From an uncultured Clostridium sp. (GTDB lineage Bacteria > Bacillota > Clostridia > TANB77 > CAG-508), in contig CATLUC010000021.1 of the NCBI GenBank assembly GCA_950059165.1, positions 5,193 to 12,622 of the forward strand: DNA of 7,430 nucleotides, read 5' to 3'. The notes below the pieces were generated by a model. It was not told the origin of the DNA and did no database searches. It was given only the letters and a program-made list of their open reading frames with translations. The position numbers and the translations under genes were made by a program. The stretch's first letter is position 1. Every line of letters begins with the position of its first letter. This document shows, piece by piece, positions 1-6,636 of the stretch.

Positions 1-1255
1 CTGCTGAATCATGTGGAGCTGGACTATCATCATCTTGAATAAAGTCACCTAAATGACTGTCATCTTCTTCACCAATTGGTGTTTCTAGGGATACAGGGTC
101 TTGTGCTATTTTTTGAATTTCCATTACTTTTTCTACTGGTATTTCCATTTCTTGTGCTATTTCATCTGGGGTTGGCTCTCTTCCTAATTGTTGTAATAAA
201 TGTCTAGATGTTCTGATTAATTTATTAATTGTTTCTACCATATGAACTGGAATTCTAATTGTTCTTGCTTGGTCTGCAATTGCTCTAGTAATAGCTTGTC
301 TAATCCACCAAGTAGCATAAGTACTAAATTTAAACCCTTTTGTATAATCGAATTTCTCAACAGCTTTAATTAGTCCCATATTTCCTTCTTGAATTAAGTC
401 TAAAAATAGCATTCCTCTACCTACATATTTTTTAGCAATACTTACTACTAATCTTAAATTAGATTCTGCTAGTTCTTGCTTTGCATCTTCATCTCCATCT
501 AATATTCTTTTTGCTAATTCTAATTCTTGCTCAAAAGTTAGAAGTTGTATTCTTCCTATTTCTCTTAAATACATTCTAACTGGGTCATCTACATTAATTC
601 CTTCATAGCTAGTGTCTGTTATTTCATCTAGTTTTAAGTCTTCTACTTCTTTTAAATCTTCAATATCTGGCTCTTCTTCTAAATCATCTGATAATAAGTC
701 TACTCCTAATTCCTCAAAAGCATCAAAAACTTGGTCAATTTGTTCTGGATTGACATCATCTAATTCTGTTGCTAAATCTCCATAGGTTATTTGCCCCTTT
801 TCTTTAGCCTTTTTTAGAATACTATTTACTTTTTCATCTTTTAATTTACTATCTGTTTTTTCTTCTTCTTGTATTTCATCATTTTTATTTTCTTGCTTTT
901 GGTCTTCTACTTTCTTTTTTGCCTTTTTTCTTGCTTCTTCCATTTTTTCTATTTTAGCTTCTTCTTTTGCTGTTTTTTCTTCTTGTTTTTTCTTGGTATT
1001 GTCTTTTTCTTTTTTGCTTGTTTTCTTTTCTTCTATTATATTGTTATCTTTTTCTTTTTTCTCTTTCTTCGTTGTAGCTTGTTTTTTAGCTTCTTCTTTT
1101 TTTTCTTCTTTCTTTTTATCTTCTGCGATTTCTTTTTTTGCAACTTTCTTTTTATCTTCTACAACTTCTTTTTTAGCTACTTTCTTCTCTTTAATAGGTT
1201 CTTTCTTTTTAGTTGTTTTTTTAACTTCTTTTTCTAATTCCTCTTTTTTAGCCAT
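1..1255 (-). CDS. rpoD: RNA polymerase primary sigma factor RpoD/SigA, 3' end beyond window
   Basis: Housekeeping sigma-70 factor; it directs RNA polymerase core to -10/-35 promoters. 418 codons are visible and the reading frame runs off the left edge, so most of region 3 and all of region 4 (-35 recognition) are missing from view. Order seen: a Lys/Glu-rich extension (residues 1 to about 139), region 1.1 (about 140-190, with KKAKEKGQITYGDLATEL), an acidic linker, region 1.2 from about 223 (DDPVRMYLREIG), then region 2 with NLRLVVSIAKKY, DLIQEGNMGLIKAVEKFDY and the -10 element helix TYATWWIRQAITRAIADQAR (first Trp at residue 316), and the start of region 3 (RTIRIPVHM). The start ATG follows AAAGGA by 12 nt and AGGGG by only 2 nt, so ribosome binding is not textbook, but the frame is open and continuous from it. 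It lies directly downstream of dnaG, the classic Bacillota order. Identity is certain from region 2; the exact start is less so. Confidence 0.97.
   Translation of the reverse strand, partial: MAKKEELEKEVKKTTKKKEPIKEKKVAKKEVVEDKKKVAKKEIAEDKKKEEKKEEAKKQATTKKEKKEKDNNIIEEKKTSKKEKDNTKKKQEEKTAKEEAKIEKMEEARKKAKKKVEDQKQENKNDEIQEEEKTDSKLKDEKVNSILKKAKEKGQITYGDLATELDDVNPEQIDQVFDAFEELGVDLLSDDLEEEPDIEDLKEVEDLKLDEITDTSYEGINVDDPVRMYLREIGRIQLLTFEQELELAKRILDGDEDAKQELAESNLRLVVSIAKKYVGRGMLFLDLIQEGNMGLIKAVEKFDYTKGFKFSTYATWWIRQAITRAIADQARTIRIPVHMVETINKLIRTSRHLLQQLGREPTPDEIAQEMEIPVEKVMEIQKIAQDPVSLETPIGEEDDSHLGDFIQDDDSPAPHDSA
1115..1186 (-). repeat. 36-bp tandem duplication inside the rpoD N-terminal extension
   Basis: Two adjacent 36-bp units (1151-1186 and 1115-1150) match at about 31 of 36 positions by eye. 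They encode KKVAKKEVVEDK and KKVAKKEIAEDK at RpoD residues 24-35 and 36-47. The unit is a multiple of three, so copy-number change would keep the frame. Most substitutions are conservative at protein level, which suggests the duplication is not very recent. The surrounding Lys/Glu-rich stretch is low-complexity and also contains degenerate versions of the same KKE/KKA words. Confidence 0.75.
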
Positions 1256-1281
1256 GACCCCTAATCATTCCTTTCTTAACT

Positions 1282-1449
1282 TTAACAAATATAATCTTTT
1301 TCCAATCCCTTTTTTTTCTCTTGTTCTATGTCCTGCTCTAATAACTCTAAAATCTCAAATTTTCTATTATTTAGCTTGTCTTTTTCGTAACTTTGCATTA
1401 TATCATCTATTGCTTTTTCAACATCCTCTATTTCATAATCATCTGCCAT
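1282..1449 (-). CDS. Out-of-frame C-terminal tail of DnaG primase (55 codons from an ATG)
   Basis: This reading frame overlaps the end of dnaG by 11 bp and encodes an acidic helical peptide beginning MADDYEIEDVEKAIDDIMQ and ending GLEKDYIC. It has no convincing ribosome binding site of its own. The frame is open upstream of the ATG back to a TAA at 1495-1497, and that extra stretch (GEEEQNHITEI) also reads naturally. From knowledge of the family, the pattern 'acidic residues, YEIEDVEKAI-D, KDKL-N-R--EIL-LLE, EKKK-LEK' resembles the helicase-interacting helical hairpin that ends Clostridia-type DnaG proteins. I therefore interpret it as the displaced primase tail, one base (+1) off the dnaG frame, rather than as an independent gene. 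It ends at TAA, 26 bp before rpoD, and seems about 10-15 residues shorter than the usual tail. An automated caller would probably list it as a small hypothetical protein. Confidence 0.6.
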   Translation of the reverse strand: MADDYEIEDVEKAIDDIMQSYEKDKLNNRKFEILELLEQDIEQEKKKGLEKDYIC

Positions 1450-3037
1450 AATTTCTGTAATATGATTTTGCTCTTCTTCTCCGAAGCATATCGATTATTC
1501 CATTTATATTACTATTTCCTTTTTCAAATTCTTCATACAATTTTTTAGCAATTTGTTTATTAATTGTATCTTTAAAGTCTTCTATTTTAATATTTTGCTC
1601 TATTATTTTAAAAATATTAATATCTCCTGTTAATAAAATTGATAAAATTGTATTTTCACGTTTTTTTAGTGTTTTTGAAATTTGACTTTCTTCTGCTTTT
1701 TTATGTTTTATAACAGGTTTTGCTTTTTCTAATATTCTTTCGCCTTTTGCTTCTTTATAAATTAGTTTGTTAACTTCTGCATAAATGGCTTCTTTTGATA
1801 TATCATACTCTTTAGCAATTTTCTCTAAGTATACTTCTCTTTCCATTGTATTATCTATTTTTGCTATTAGTTTAGCAATTTCATTTAGAAATTTTATTTT
1901 GTCATTTGCTACTTCTAATTTTAAGTTTTGCTTCAATAATTTTACTTTAAATTCAATAACAGAAAGTGCTTTTTCTACTAAATTATTAAATCTAGCATTT
2001 CCATATTTTATAATGTATTCATCTGGGTCTTTTGCTCCCTCCATTTGTAAAATTCTGATGTCACATCCCATTTCTTGTAATATGTCTAAGGCTCTAGTTT
2101 TTGCATTAAGACCTGCTTCGTCTGAGTCAAAACTTAATATTATTTTTTCAGAGTTTTTTCTAAGTAGCCATCCTTGTTGTTGTGTTAATGCTGTTCCTAA
2201 AGGTGCTACAACATTTGTAATTCCTCTTTGGTGAAGAGATATAACGTCCATATATCCTTCTACAATTAGAATTTGTTTGATATCCCCCTTTTTAGCTACA
2301 TTTAGTCCAAATAAGTTTCTACCTTTACTATATACGACATTTTCTGGTGAATTTATGTATTTTGGTTTTGAATCATCTAGTACTCTTCCACCAAATGCTA
2401 TTACTTTACCTCTTGCATCACAAATCGGAAACATGAGCCTGTTTCTGTACCTGTCTATGTATTGTCCTTTGTCGTTTCGATTGACTAATCCTGATTCTAA
2501 AATTTCTGCTTCTTCAAAACCTTGTTTTTTTAATTCTTGGTATAATTCATCAAATTTTCCTGAAAATCCAATTTGGAAAGATTGTAAAGTTTCATTTGTT
2601 AATTTTCTTTTTTTTATATATTCTTGTGCGATTTTTGAACTTGGCTTGTACAAATTTTCATGATAATATTTTGCTGTAAATTCGTTTACTTGGTAAACTT
2701 TTGCTTTTAATTTCTCTTTTCCTGTGTCTCCTCCACCGTCTAAGGTTGGTAATTGTATGTTTGACCTTTGTGCTAATGTTTGTACTGCTTCTATAAAATT
2801 AATTCCCTCTATTTTTGTTAAAAATGTAAATACATTTCCTCCTACTCCACAGCCGAAACAATGGAATATTTGCTTATCTGGTGATACAGAGAAAGAAGGT
2901 GATTTTTCGTTATGGAATGGACATAGTCCAAAGTAATTTCTCCCACTTCTTTTTAAATGCACATATTGTGATATGATATCTACTATATCATTGGTTTGCC
3001 TTACTTCGTCTATTATTTCATCACTATATCGTTGCAT
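1439..3037 (-). CDS. dnaG: DNA primase DnaG, apparently frameshifted before its C-terminal tail
   Basis: Synthesises RNA primers for replication and works with the replicative helicase at the fork. Seen in the 532-residue product: an N-terminal CHC2 zinc finger with C39, H42, C60 and C63 (CPFHNEKSPSFSV, then FHCFGCGVGGN); the basic catalytic-core motif YRNRLMFPI (197-205); a TOPRIM domain with ILIVEGYMDVISL (Glu260), the acidic DSDEAG (304-309) and KDPDEY (337-341); then a helical C-terminal region. The start is well supported by AAAGGAGG just ahead of the ATG. The protein is shorter than the roughly 600 residues usual for the family and finishes in an unlikely Arg-rich string, RRRRAKSYYRNYGR, after Leu518. 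The expected helicase-binding tail continues in the +1 frame; joining the frames at CTT CGG A (1480-1486) would give 584 residues, a normal length. Downstream is rpoD; upstream is a divergent ATPase. A truncated primase would probably keep catalysis but lose normal helicase contact. Confidence 0.95.
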   Translation of the reverse strand: MQRYSDEIIDEVRQTNDIVDIISQYVHLKRSGRNYFGLCPFHNEKSPSFSVSPDKQIFHCFGCGVGGNVFTFLTKIEGINFIEAVQTLAQRSNIQLPTLDGGGDTGKEKLKAKVYQVNEFTAKYYHENLYKPSSKIAQEYIKKRKLTNETLQSFQIGFSGKFDELYQELKKQGFEEAEILESGLVNRNDKGQYIDRYRNRLMFPICDARGKVIAFGGRVLDDSKPKYINSPENVVYSKGRNLFGLNVAKKGDIKQILIVEGYMDVISLHQRGITNVVAPLGTALTQQQGWLLRKNSEKIILSFDSDEAGLNAKTRALDILQEMGCDIRILQMEGAKDPDEYIIKYGNARFNNLVEKALSVIEFKVKLLKQNLKLEVANDKIKFLNEIAKLIAKIDNTMEREVYLEKIAKEYDISKEAIYAEVNKLIYKEAKGERILEKAKPVIKHKKAEESQISKTLKKRENTILSILLTGDINIFKIIEQNIKIEDFKDTINKQIAKKLYEEFEKGNSNINGIIDMLRRRRAKSYYRNYGR

Positions 3038-3087
3038 TTTCTCCTCCTTTTTTTCAAATTAATGTACATAGTTATAATATTCGACGC

Positions 3088-3117
3088 ATTTTACATAAAT
3101 CCTTCATGTTTTTTCAA
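3088..3117 (-). promoter_or_regulatory. Candidate sigma-A promoter for dnaG-rpoD
   Basis: Read on the minus strand, TTGAAA (3112-3117) and TAAAAT (3088-3093) are separated by 18 bp, a reasonable match to the housekeeping consensus. Transcription would start about 40-45 nt before the dnaG ATG. The region is so AT-rich that chance matches are expected. A second minus-strand TATAAT lies at 3171-3176 inside the left operator-like copy, but without a convincing -35. Confidence 0.35.
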
Positions 3118-3150
3118 TTTTTTTACATTTTATTTACATTGATTAAAAAA

Positions 3151-3183
3151 CGACTATTGTAATATCTAATATTATAATAATCA
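3151..3183 (-). repeat. Inverted near-copy of the ATPase operator-like palindrome
   Basis: Read on the minus strand, this block matches the 33-bp element at 3259-3291 at about 29 of 33 positions. It shares the core TAATATTAGATATTA-like centre and the ATAGTCG outer arm, while its other arm (CGACTAT in the right copy) is degraded. On the minus strand it contains TATAAT (3171-3176) pointing toward dnaG, mirroring the layout of the right copy, which faces the ATPase. It could be a second operator for looping, an operator for a dnaG-facing promoter, or a degenerate terminal inverted repeat. The similarity is seen directly; the role is inferred. Confidence 0.7.
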
Positions 3184-3239
3184 TTTTTGATTTTATAATT
3201 AAATCCTCCAAGGCAAGTTCAAACTTAAATTTTTTTCAA

Positions 3240-3268
3240 TTGACAAATCTATAAAAATCGACTATAAT
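3240..3268 (+). promoter_or_regulatory. Consensus sigma-A promoter of the ATPase gene
   Basis: A perfect -35 TTGACA (3240-3245) and a perfect -10 TATAAT (3263-3268) are separated by exactly 17 bp. Transcription should start near 3275, leaving a leader of about 34 nt before the ATG at 3309. AGAGG at 3297-3301, seven bases ahead of that ATG, serves as ribosome binding site. The -10 lies inside a palindrome, so such a strong promoter is probably repressed in normal conditions. Confidence 0.85.
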
Positions 3269-3291
3269 AATATTAGATATTAAAATAGTCG
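3259..3291 (+). promoter_or_regulatory. 33-bp imperfect palindrome overlapping the -10 (probable operator)
   Basis: The element starts CGACTAT and ends ATAGTCG, with inner arms TAATAT and ATATTA around a short centre, so it is a dyad of about 33 bp. It covers the -10 box and the predicted start site of the ATPase promoter, the standard place for a repressor to block initiation. The only DNA-binding candidate seen next to it is the ATPase itself, whose residues about 230-255 resemble a helix-turn-helix; autoregulation is an inference. An RNA hairpin role is less likely because transcription should begin inside the element. Confidence 0.65.
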
Positions 3292-3308
3292 AAAGTAGAG
3301 GTTGTTTT

Positions 3309-4538
3309 ATGAATTATATTAAAAGAAGTGCTGAAAAAGTAATAACCAAACAAGAGGAAATGTTTAAAGTTATTTTAATTACTGGTAGTAGGCAAGTTGG
3401 AAAAACCACATTGTTAAAAAATATTAAGCCAAATATGAAATATATTACCCTAGATGACCTATTTTTGAACCAAGCTGCTATTGAAGACCCTGCTCTTTTT
3501 CTAAAATCTAACTATCCACCTATAATAATAGATGAAGTTCAATATGCACCCAATTTATTTAGATACATCAAAATTTTAGTGGATGAAAATAAATCTGAAA
3601 CTGAAACACTTTTTTATTTGACTGGTTCTCAACAATTTAATTTGATGAAAAATATAAGTGAAAGTTTAGCAGGAAGAGTAGGTATTCTAAATTTATTAGG
3701 TTTAAGTTTAAGAGAAATAAAAGAGACTGATTTTCATTTACCATTTATTCCAACAAATGAATACTTTGAAAAAAAATCTAAATATCTTATAGACATTCCA
3801 TATCAACAAATTTGGGATATTATACATAAAGGTTCTATGCCTGCTATGTATAGTAAAAAAAGTGATTTTGATATATTTTATTCTACTTATGTTAGCACTT
3901 ATATCGAAAGAGATGTTAGGCAATTAACACAAGTTGGTGATAGCTTAAGCTTTTTAAAATTCATGACTGCTTTAGCAAGTAGAATTGGGCAAATGTTAAA
4001 TTTAGATAGTATTGCAAATGAAGTTGGAATTAGTGTTCCAACTGCACAAAGGTGGTTATCTATATTAGTTTCATCTAATATTGTTTATGTTTTAGAACCA
4101 TATTATAATAATGTAATGAAAAGAGCTATTAAAACGCCTAAAATATATTTTTTAGATACAGGATTAGCCAGTTATTTAACTAAATGGAAAACATCTGAAG
4201 TATTAGAAAGTGGTTCTATGGCTGGAAACTTTTTTGTTAATTTTGTCATTGTAGAAATTATTAAAAGCTATTATAATGCTGGAGAAGTACGCCCTCCTAT
4301 ATACTATTATCGTGATAAAGATAAAAAAGAAATTGATTTGATAATAGAAGAAAATGGTAAATTACATCCTATTGAAATCAAAAAAAGTGCTAATCCATCA
4401 AAAGATATGATAAAAAACTTTAAAATATTAGAAAAATCTACAGGTAAAGAAATTGGCACTGGTGGTGTTATTTGTTTGTATGATAAATTAATCGATTTAG
4501 ATGAAAAAAACAAAATTATACCTATCAGCTTTTTATAA
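3309..4538 (+). CDS. AAA-family ATPase with DUF4143 C-terminal domain
   Basis: A 409-residue protein of the widespread AAA_14/DUF4143 family; the cellular role of the family is unsettled. Seen: Walker A GSRQVGKT (residues 26-33), Walker B PPIIIDEVQ (70-78), a sensor-like LTGSQQF (104-110), the family motif STYIERDVRQLTQVGD (196-211), and a helix-turn-helix-like stretch LDSIANEVGISVPTAQRWL (232-250). The C-terminus has YYYRDKDKKEIDLII followed by HPIEIKKS (332-360). This D-(E)xK arrangement resembles a PD-(D/E)xK nuclease-like fold common at the end of these proteins; nuclease activity is not shown. No signal peptide or membrane segment is evident. It is the only plus-strand gene here, sits between two housekeeping blocks, and has its own consensus promoter with an overlapping palindrome. 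That makes it look like an accessory gene acquired by transfer. Length is normal and all ATPase motifs are intact. Confidence 0.9.
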   Translation: MNYIKRSAEKVITKQEEMFKVILITGSRQVGKTTLLKNIKPNMKYITLDDLFLNQAAIEDPALFLKSNYPPIIIDEVQYAPNLFRYIKILVDENKSETETLFYLTGSQQFNLMKNISESLAGRVGILNLLGLSLREIKETDFHLPFIPTNEYFEKKSKYLIDIPYQQIWDIIHKGSMPAMYSKKSDFDIFYSTYVSTYIERDVRQLTQVGDSLSFLKFMTALASRIGQMLNLDSIANEVGISVPTAQRWLSILVSSNIVYVLEPYYNNVMKRAIKTPKIYFLDTGLASYLTKWKTSEVLESGSMAGNFFVNFVIVEIIKSYYNAGEVRPPIYYYRDKDKKEIDLIIEENGKLHPIEIKKSANPSKDMIKNFKILEKSTGKEIGTGGVICLYDKLIDLDEKNKIIPISFL

Positions 4539-4545
4539 ATAAAAT

Positions 4546-4587
4546 AGGCATGATTAAGCATTTTTATTAAAAAACTTAATCATGTCT
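4546..4587. terminator. Hairpin between convergent genes, possible bidirectional terminator
   Basis: Arms AGGCATGATTAAG (4546-4558) and CTTAATCATGTCT (4575-4587) pair over 13 positions with one G-U, around an A/T-rich 16-nt loop. It lies 7 bp after the ATPase stop and 18 bp after the alarmone synthetase stop, the expected place to separate converging transcripts. T-tracts are modest on both sides (TTGTTTACTTTTTC on plus, ATTTTATTTA on minus), so efficiency is uncertain. Confidence 0.65.
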
Positions 4588-4605
4588 TATAGTTGTTTAC
4601 TTTTT

Positions 4606-5265
4606 CTAATTCAAAAGCATCATTTTGTTATCTAACTTATTTATCATTTTAGCACAATTTACCCATTCTTTTGACTCTTTTTTAGTAATTTCATCTTCTG
4701 TTTTATATTTGGCTTTATGTTCTAAACTAGCCCAAAAATCCATAGCAATTGTCCTAATTTGAACTTCCACTTTCACATAAATATCTTGTTTTGCAAGCAT
4801 AACAGGAACTTCTAAAATCAAGTGATAACTAGAGTAACCACTTTTTTTAGGGTTTGTAATATAATCTTTTTCTTTTAAAACATTAACACCTGGAAGTCTT
4901 GTGAAAAAGTCTTTAATAGAAACAATGTCTTTTTTTAATGGACATACAATTCTAATTCCTGCAATATCATTAATATTTTCTATCATATTTTGATATGTAA
5001 GAGCTATATTTCTTTTTTGCATTTTTTTTATAATACTTTCTGGACTTTTTATTCTAACATTTATATGGTCTATTAATTCATAATCATAAAAAAGATTAGC
5101 TTCACCTTTTAAAATATTAATTTTTGTTTCTAATTCTTTTATTGCTACTGAATATATAAACATTAATTTTTCAAAGGTTTTGTCTTTTACATCTAAATTT
5201 TTTTTATAATCCATAAAATTTTCTACTTTTATCAATTCATTTACTTTTTTCTTTTTCGGTTTCAT
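4606..5265 (-). CDS. Small alarmone synthetase, RelQ/RelP-type (p)ppGpp synthetase
   Basis: Transfers pyrophosphate from ATP to GDP or GTP to make (p)ppGpp in the cytoplasm; part of the stringent response network. The 219-residue protein is a stand-alone synthetase, without the hydrolase, TGS or ACT domains of long RelA/SpoT proteins. Seen: RIKSPESIIKKM (71-82), NDIAGIRIVCP (99-109, with Asp100 as the likely metal ligand), SGYSSYHL (142-149) and VEVQIRTIAMDFWASLEHK (166-184, Glu167 likely catalytic). The usual GYRSYH of RelQ reads GYSSYH here. The first 30 residues are a Lys-rich extension; Met18 is an alternative start. The chosen ATG has AAAGGAAG about 12 nt upstream, slightly far. A minus-strand TATAAT (5292-5297) without a good -35 lies in the 84-bp gap after proS, so it may be read with proS or separately. 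I cannot tell RelQ from RelP with confidence. Confidence 0.92.
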   Translation of the reverse strand: MKPKKKKVNELIKVENFMDYKKNLDVKDKTFEKLMFIYSVAIKELETKINILKGEANLFYDYELIDHINVRIKSPESIIKKMQKRNIALTYQNMIENINDIAGIRIVCPLKKDIVSIKDFFTRLPGVNVLKEKDYITNPKKSGYSSYHLILEVPVMLAKQDIYVKVEVQIRTIAMDFWASLEHKAKYKTEDEITKKESKEWVNCAKMINKLDNKMMLLN

Positions 5266-5349
5266 TTGTTATATACACTTCCTTTGTAGTTATTATATTC
5301 CAAATGTTACCATTTTATTGTTATGAATTGATATTTAATTTGTGTCCGT

Positions 5350-6636
5350 TTAGTGAACTTTAAAATGACTTATCAATTCTTCTACTGTAAATGACATTTT
5401 TTCTCCTGTTTTTATGTTTTCTATTTCTAATTGATTTCCTATAGTTTTATCTCCTAAAACAAGCATATATGGTGTTCCTAATACTTTACAGTCTTTCATT
5501 TTACTACCAATGCTCAAGTTTTCTCTATCATCTAAAATTGCACCTATTCCGTTTTTATTTAATAATTCATACAATTCTTGTGCTTGTTTTACTTTTTCTT
5601 CATTATCCATTTTTGGGATAATTTGAAGTAAATAAGGAGCAACAGCCTTAGGTAAAGAAAATCCACAAGGTCCCCATTTTTCGTCTATTATTAGGCATTG
5701 TTCATATAGTGCTGCAAGTGTTCTACTAACACCTATACCATAGCATCCCATATAATATAAAGACTCTTTGTTTTCTTGATTTATAAATTTTCCATCCATC
5801 ATTTCAGAATATCTAGTTCCTAGTTGGAAAATATGTCCTAATTCCATAGTTCTTATTTCTTTAAAATTAGAAATATCTTCAATTCCATATTCTTCTTTTA
5901 AATATTCTTGATAATTTTCTTTTTCTAATATTTCTGTATTTAAGCCAATTCCAGTTGTTTCATCATAAAGTATTTTATCTTCACCTTGATTTGATATTAG
6001 CATAAATTCTTCTGATTTTTTTCCTCCCATTGCTCCATTATCTGCAACAATTGGAATAACTTTCATGCCAATTGTTTCAAAAATTTCAATAAAAGCTTTT
6101 CTAATATTTTCATATGATTTTGCCATTCCTTCTTCATCTGCATCAAAACTATATGCATCTAGCATAGGAAAAGCTTTTCCTCTTAATAAGTATCCTCTTG
6201 TTCTGATTTCATTCCTGAATTTTTCTCCAATTTGATAATAAGTTACAGGCAAATTTTTATAAGATTTTAATTTTTCTTTAGCAAATTCTACTACTGCCTC
6301 TTCCCCTGTTGGTGCTAAACAAAAATCTCCTTTATTTGTTTTTGTAATTAGCATTGTTCCATCTTCTACATAATGGTCATATCTTCCTGAATTTTTCCAT
6401 AAGCTATCTGGTTGTAAAGTTGGAAGTAGTACCTCTGCACAACCATATTTATTTAACGTTTCTACTATAATTTTTTCTATATTTCTTCTAACTAATAATG
6501 GTATTGTATTATATCCAAATAGTCCTGCCCCATATTGTACTAATTGACCTGTTTGAATTAATATACTTTGACCTGGATACATTTCATCTACATTATTTAA
6601 TTTTACTGTTCCTAAACCTGTTTGTGATAATTTCAT
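5350..6636 (-). CDS. proS: Prolyl-tRNA synthetase lacking the INS editing domain
   Basis: Charges tRNA-Pro with proline in the cytoplasm. The 428-residue class II synthetase shows motif 1 (about 50-75, ending ..EVLLPTLQP), the proline-binding loop APTGEEA (108-114), motif 2 (YQIGEKFRNEIRTRG, 134-148, followed by FPMLDAYSFD), motif 3 (YYMGCYGIGVSRTLAAL, 294-310) and a C-terminal anticodon-binding domain (about 330-428, with AILDDRENLSIGSKMKDC). The usual bacterial enzyme is about 560-570 residues with an editing insertion of roughly 180 residues between motifs 2 and 3. Here the stretch from GGKKSEEFM (204-212) to MELGHIFQLGT (264-274) is only about 50 residues, so the domain is absent. AAGGAGA about 7 nt ahead of the ATG supports the start. 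It follows scpB by 73 bp of AT-rich DNA in which I see no terminator and no room for a T-box leader. Confidence 0.95.
   Translation of the reverse strand: MKLSQTGLGTVKLNNVDEMYPGQSILIQTGQLVQYGAGLFGYNTIPLLVRRNIEKIIVETLNKYGCAEVLLPTLQPDSLWKNSGRYDHYVEDGTMLITKTNKGDFCLAPTGEEAVVEFAKEKLKSYKNLPVTYYQIGEKFRNEIRTRGYLLRGKAFPMLDAYSFDADEEGMAKSYENIRKAFIEIFETIGMKVIPIVADNGAMGGKKSEEFMLISNQGEDKILYDETTGIGLNTEILEKENYQEYLKEEYGIEDISNFKEIRTMELGHIFQLGTRYSEMMDGKFINQENKESLYYMGCYGIGVSRTLAALYEQCLIIDEKWGPCGFSLPKAVAPYLLQIIPKMDNEEKVKQAQELYELLNKNGIGAILDDRENLSIGSKMKDCKVLGTPYMLVLGDKTIGNQLEIENIKTGEKMSFTVEELISHFKVH

Noticed and set aside
1250..1300. A second frameshift in the displaced DnaG tail, since another frame continues as IFVKVKKGMIRGHG up to the rpoD start
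   Set aside because: The tail does seem short, but the alternative continuation is weakly family-like and overlaps the rpoD ribosome binding site; evidence is too thin.
869..1451. Two plus-strand open frames rich in Phe/Ser opposite the rpoD N-terminus and the dnaG tail
   Set aside because: They are antisense images of Lys/Glu-rich coding sequence (AAA/GAA read as TTT/TTC), are low-complexity, and overlap a certain gene.
1785..2936. Three plus-strand open frames opposite dnaG
   Set aside because: Dnag coding is certain from its zinc finger and TOPRIM motifs; these frames show no domain and no ribosome binding context.
3205..3230. Short dyad AAGTT-CA-AACTT in the divergent region
   Set aside because: Five-base arms are expected by chance in DNA this AT-rich; no partner or conservation can be judged.
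5266..5349. Terminator after proS
   Set aside because: I found no stem followed by a T-tract on the minus strand in this gap.
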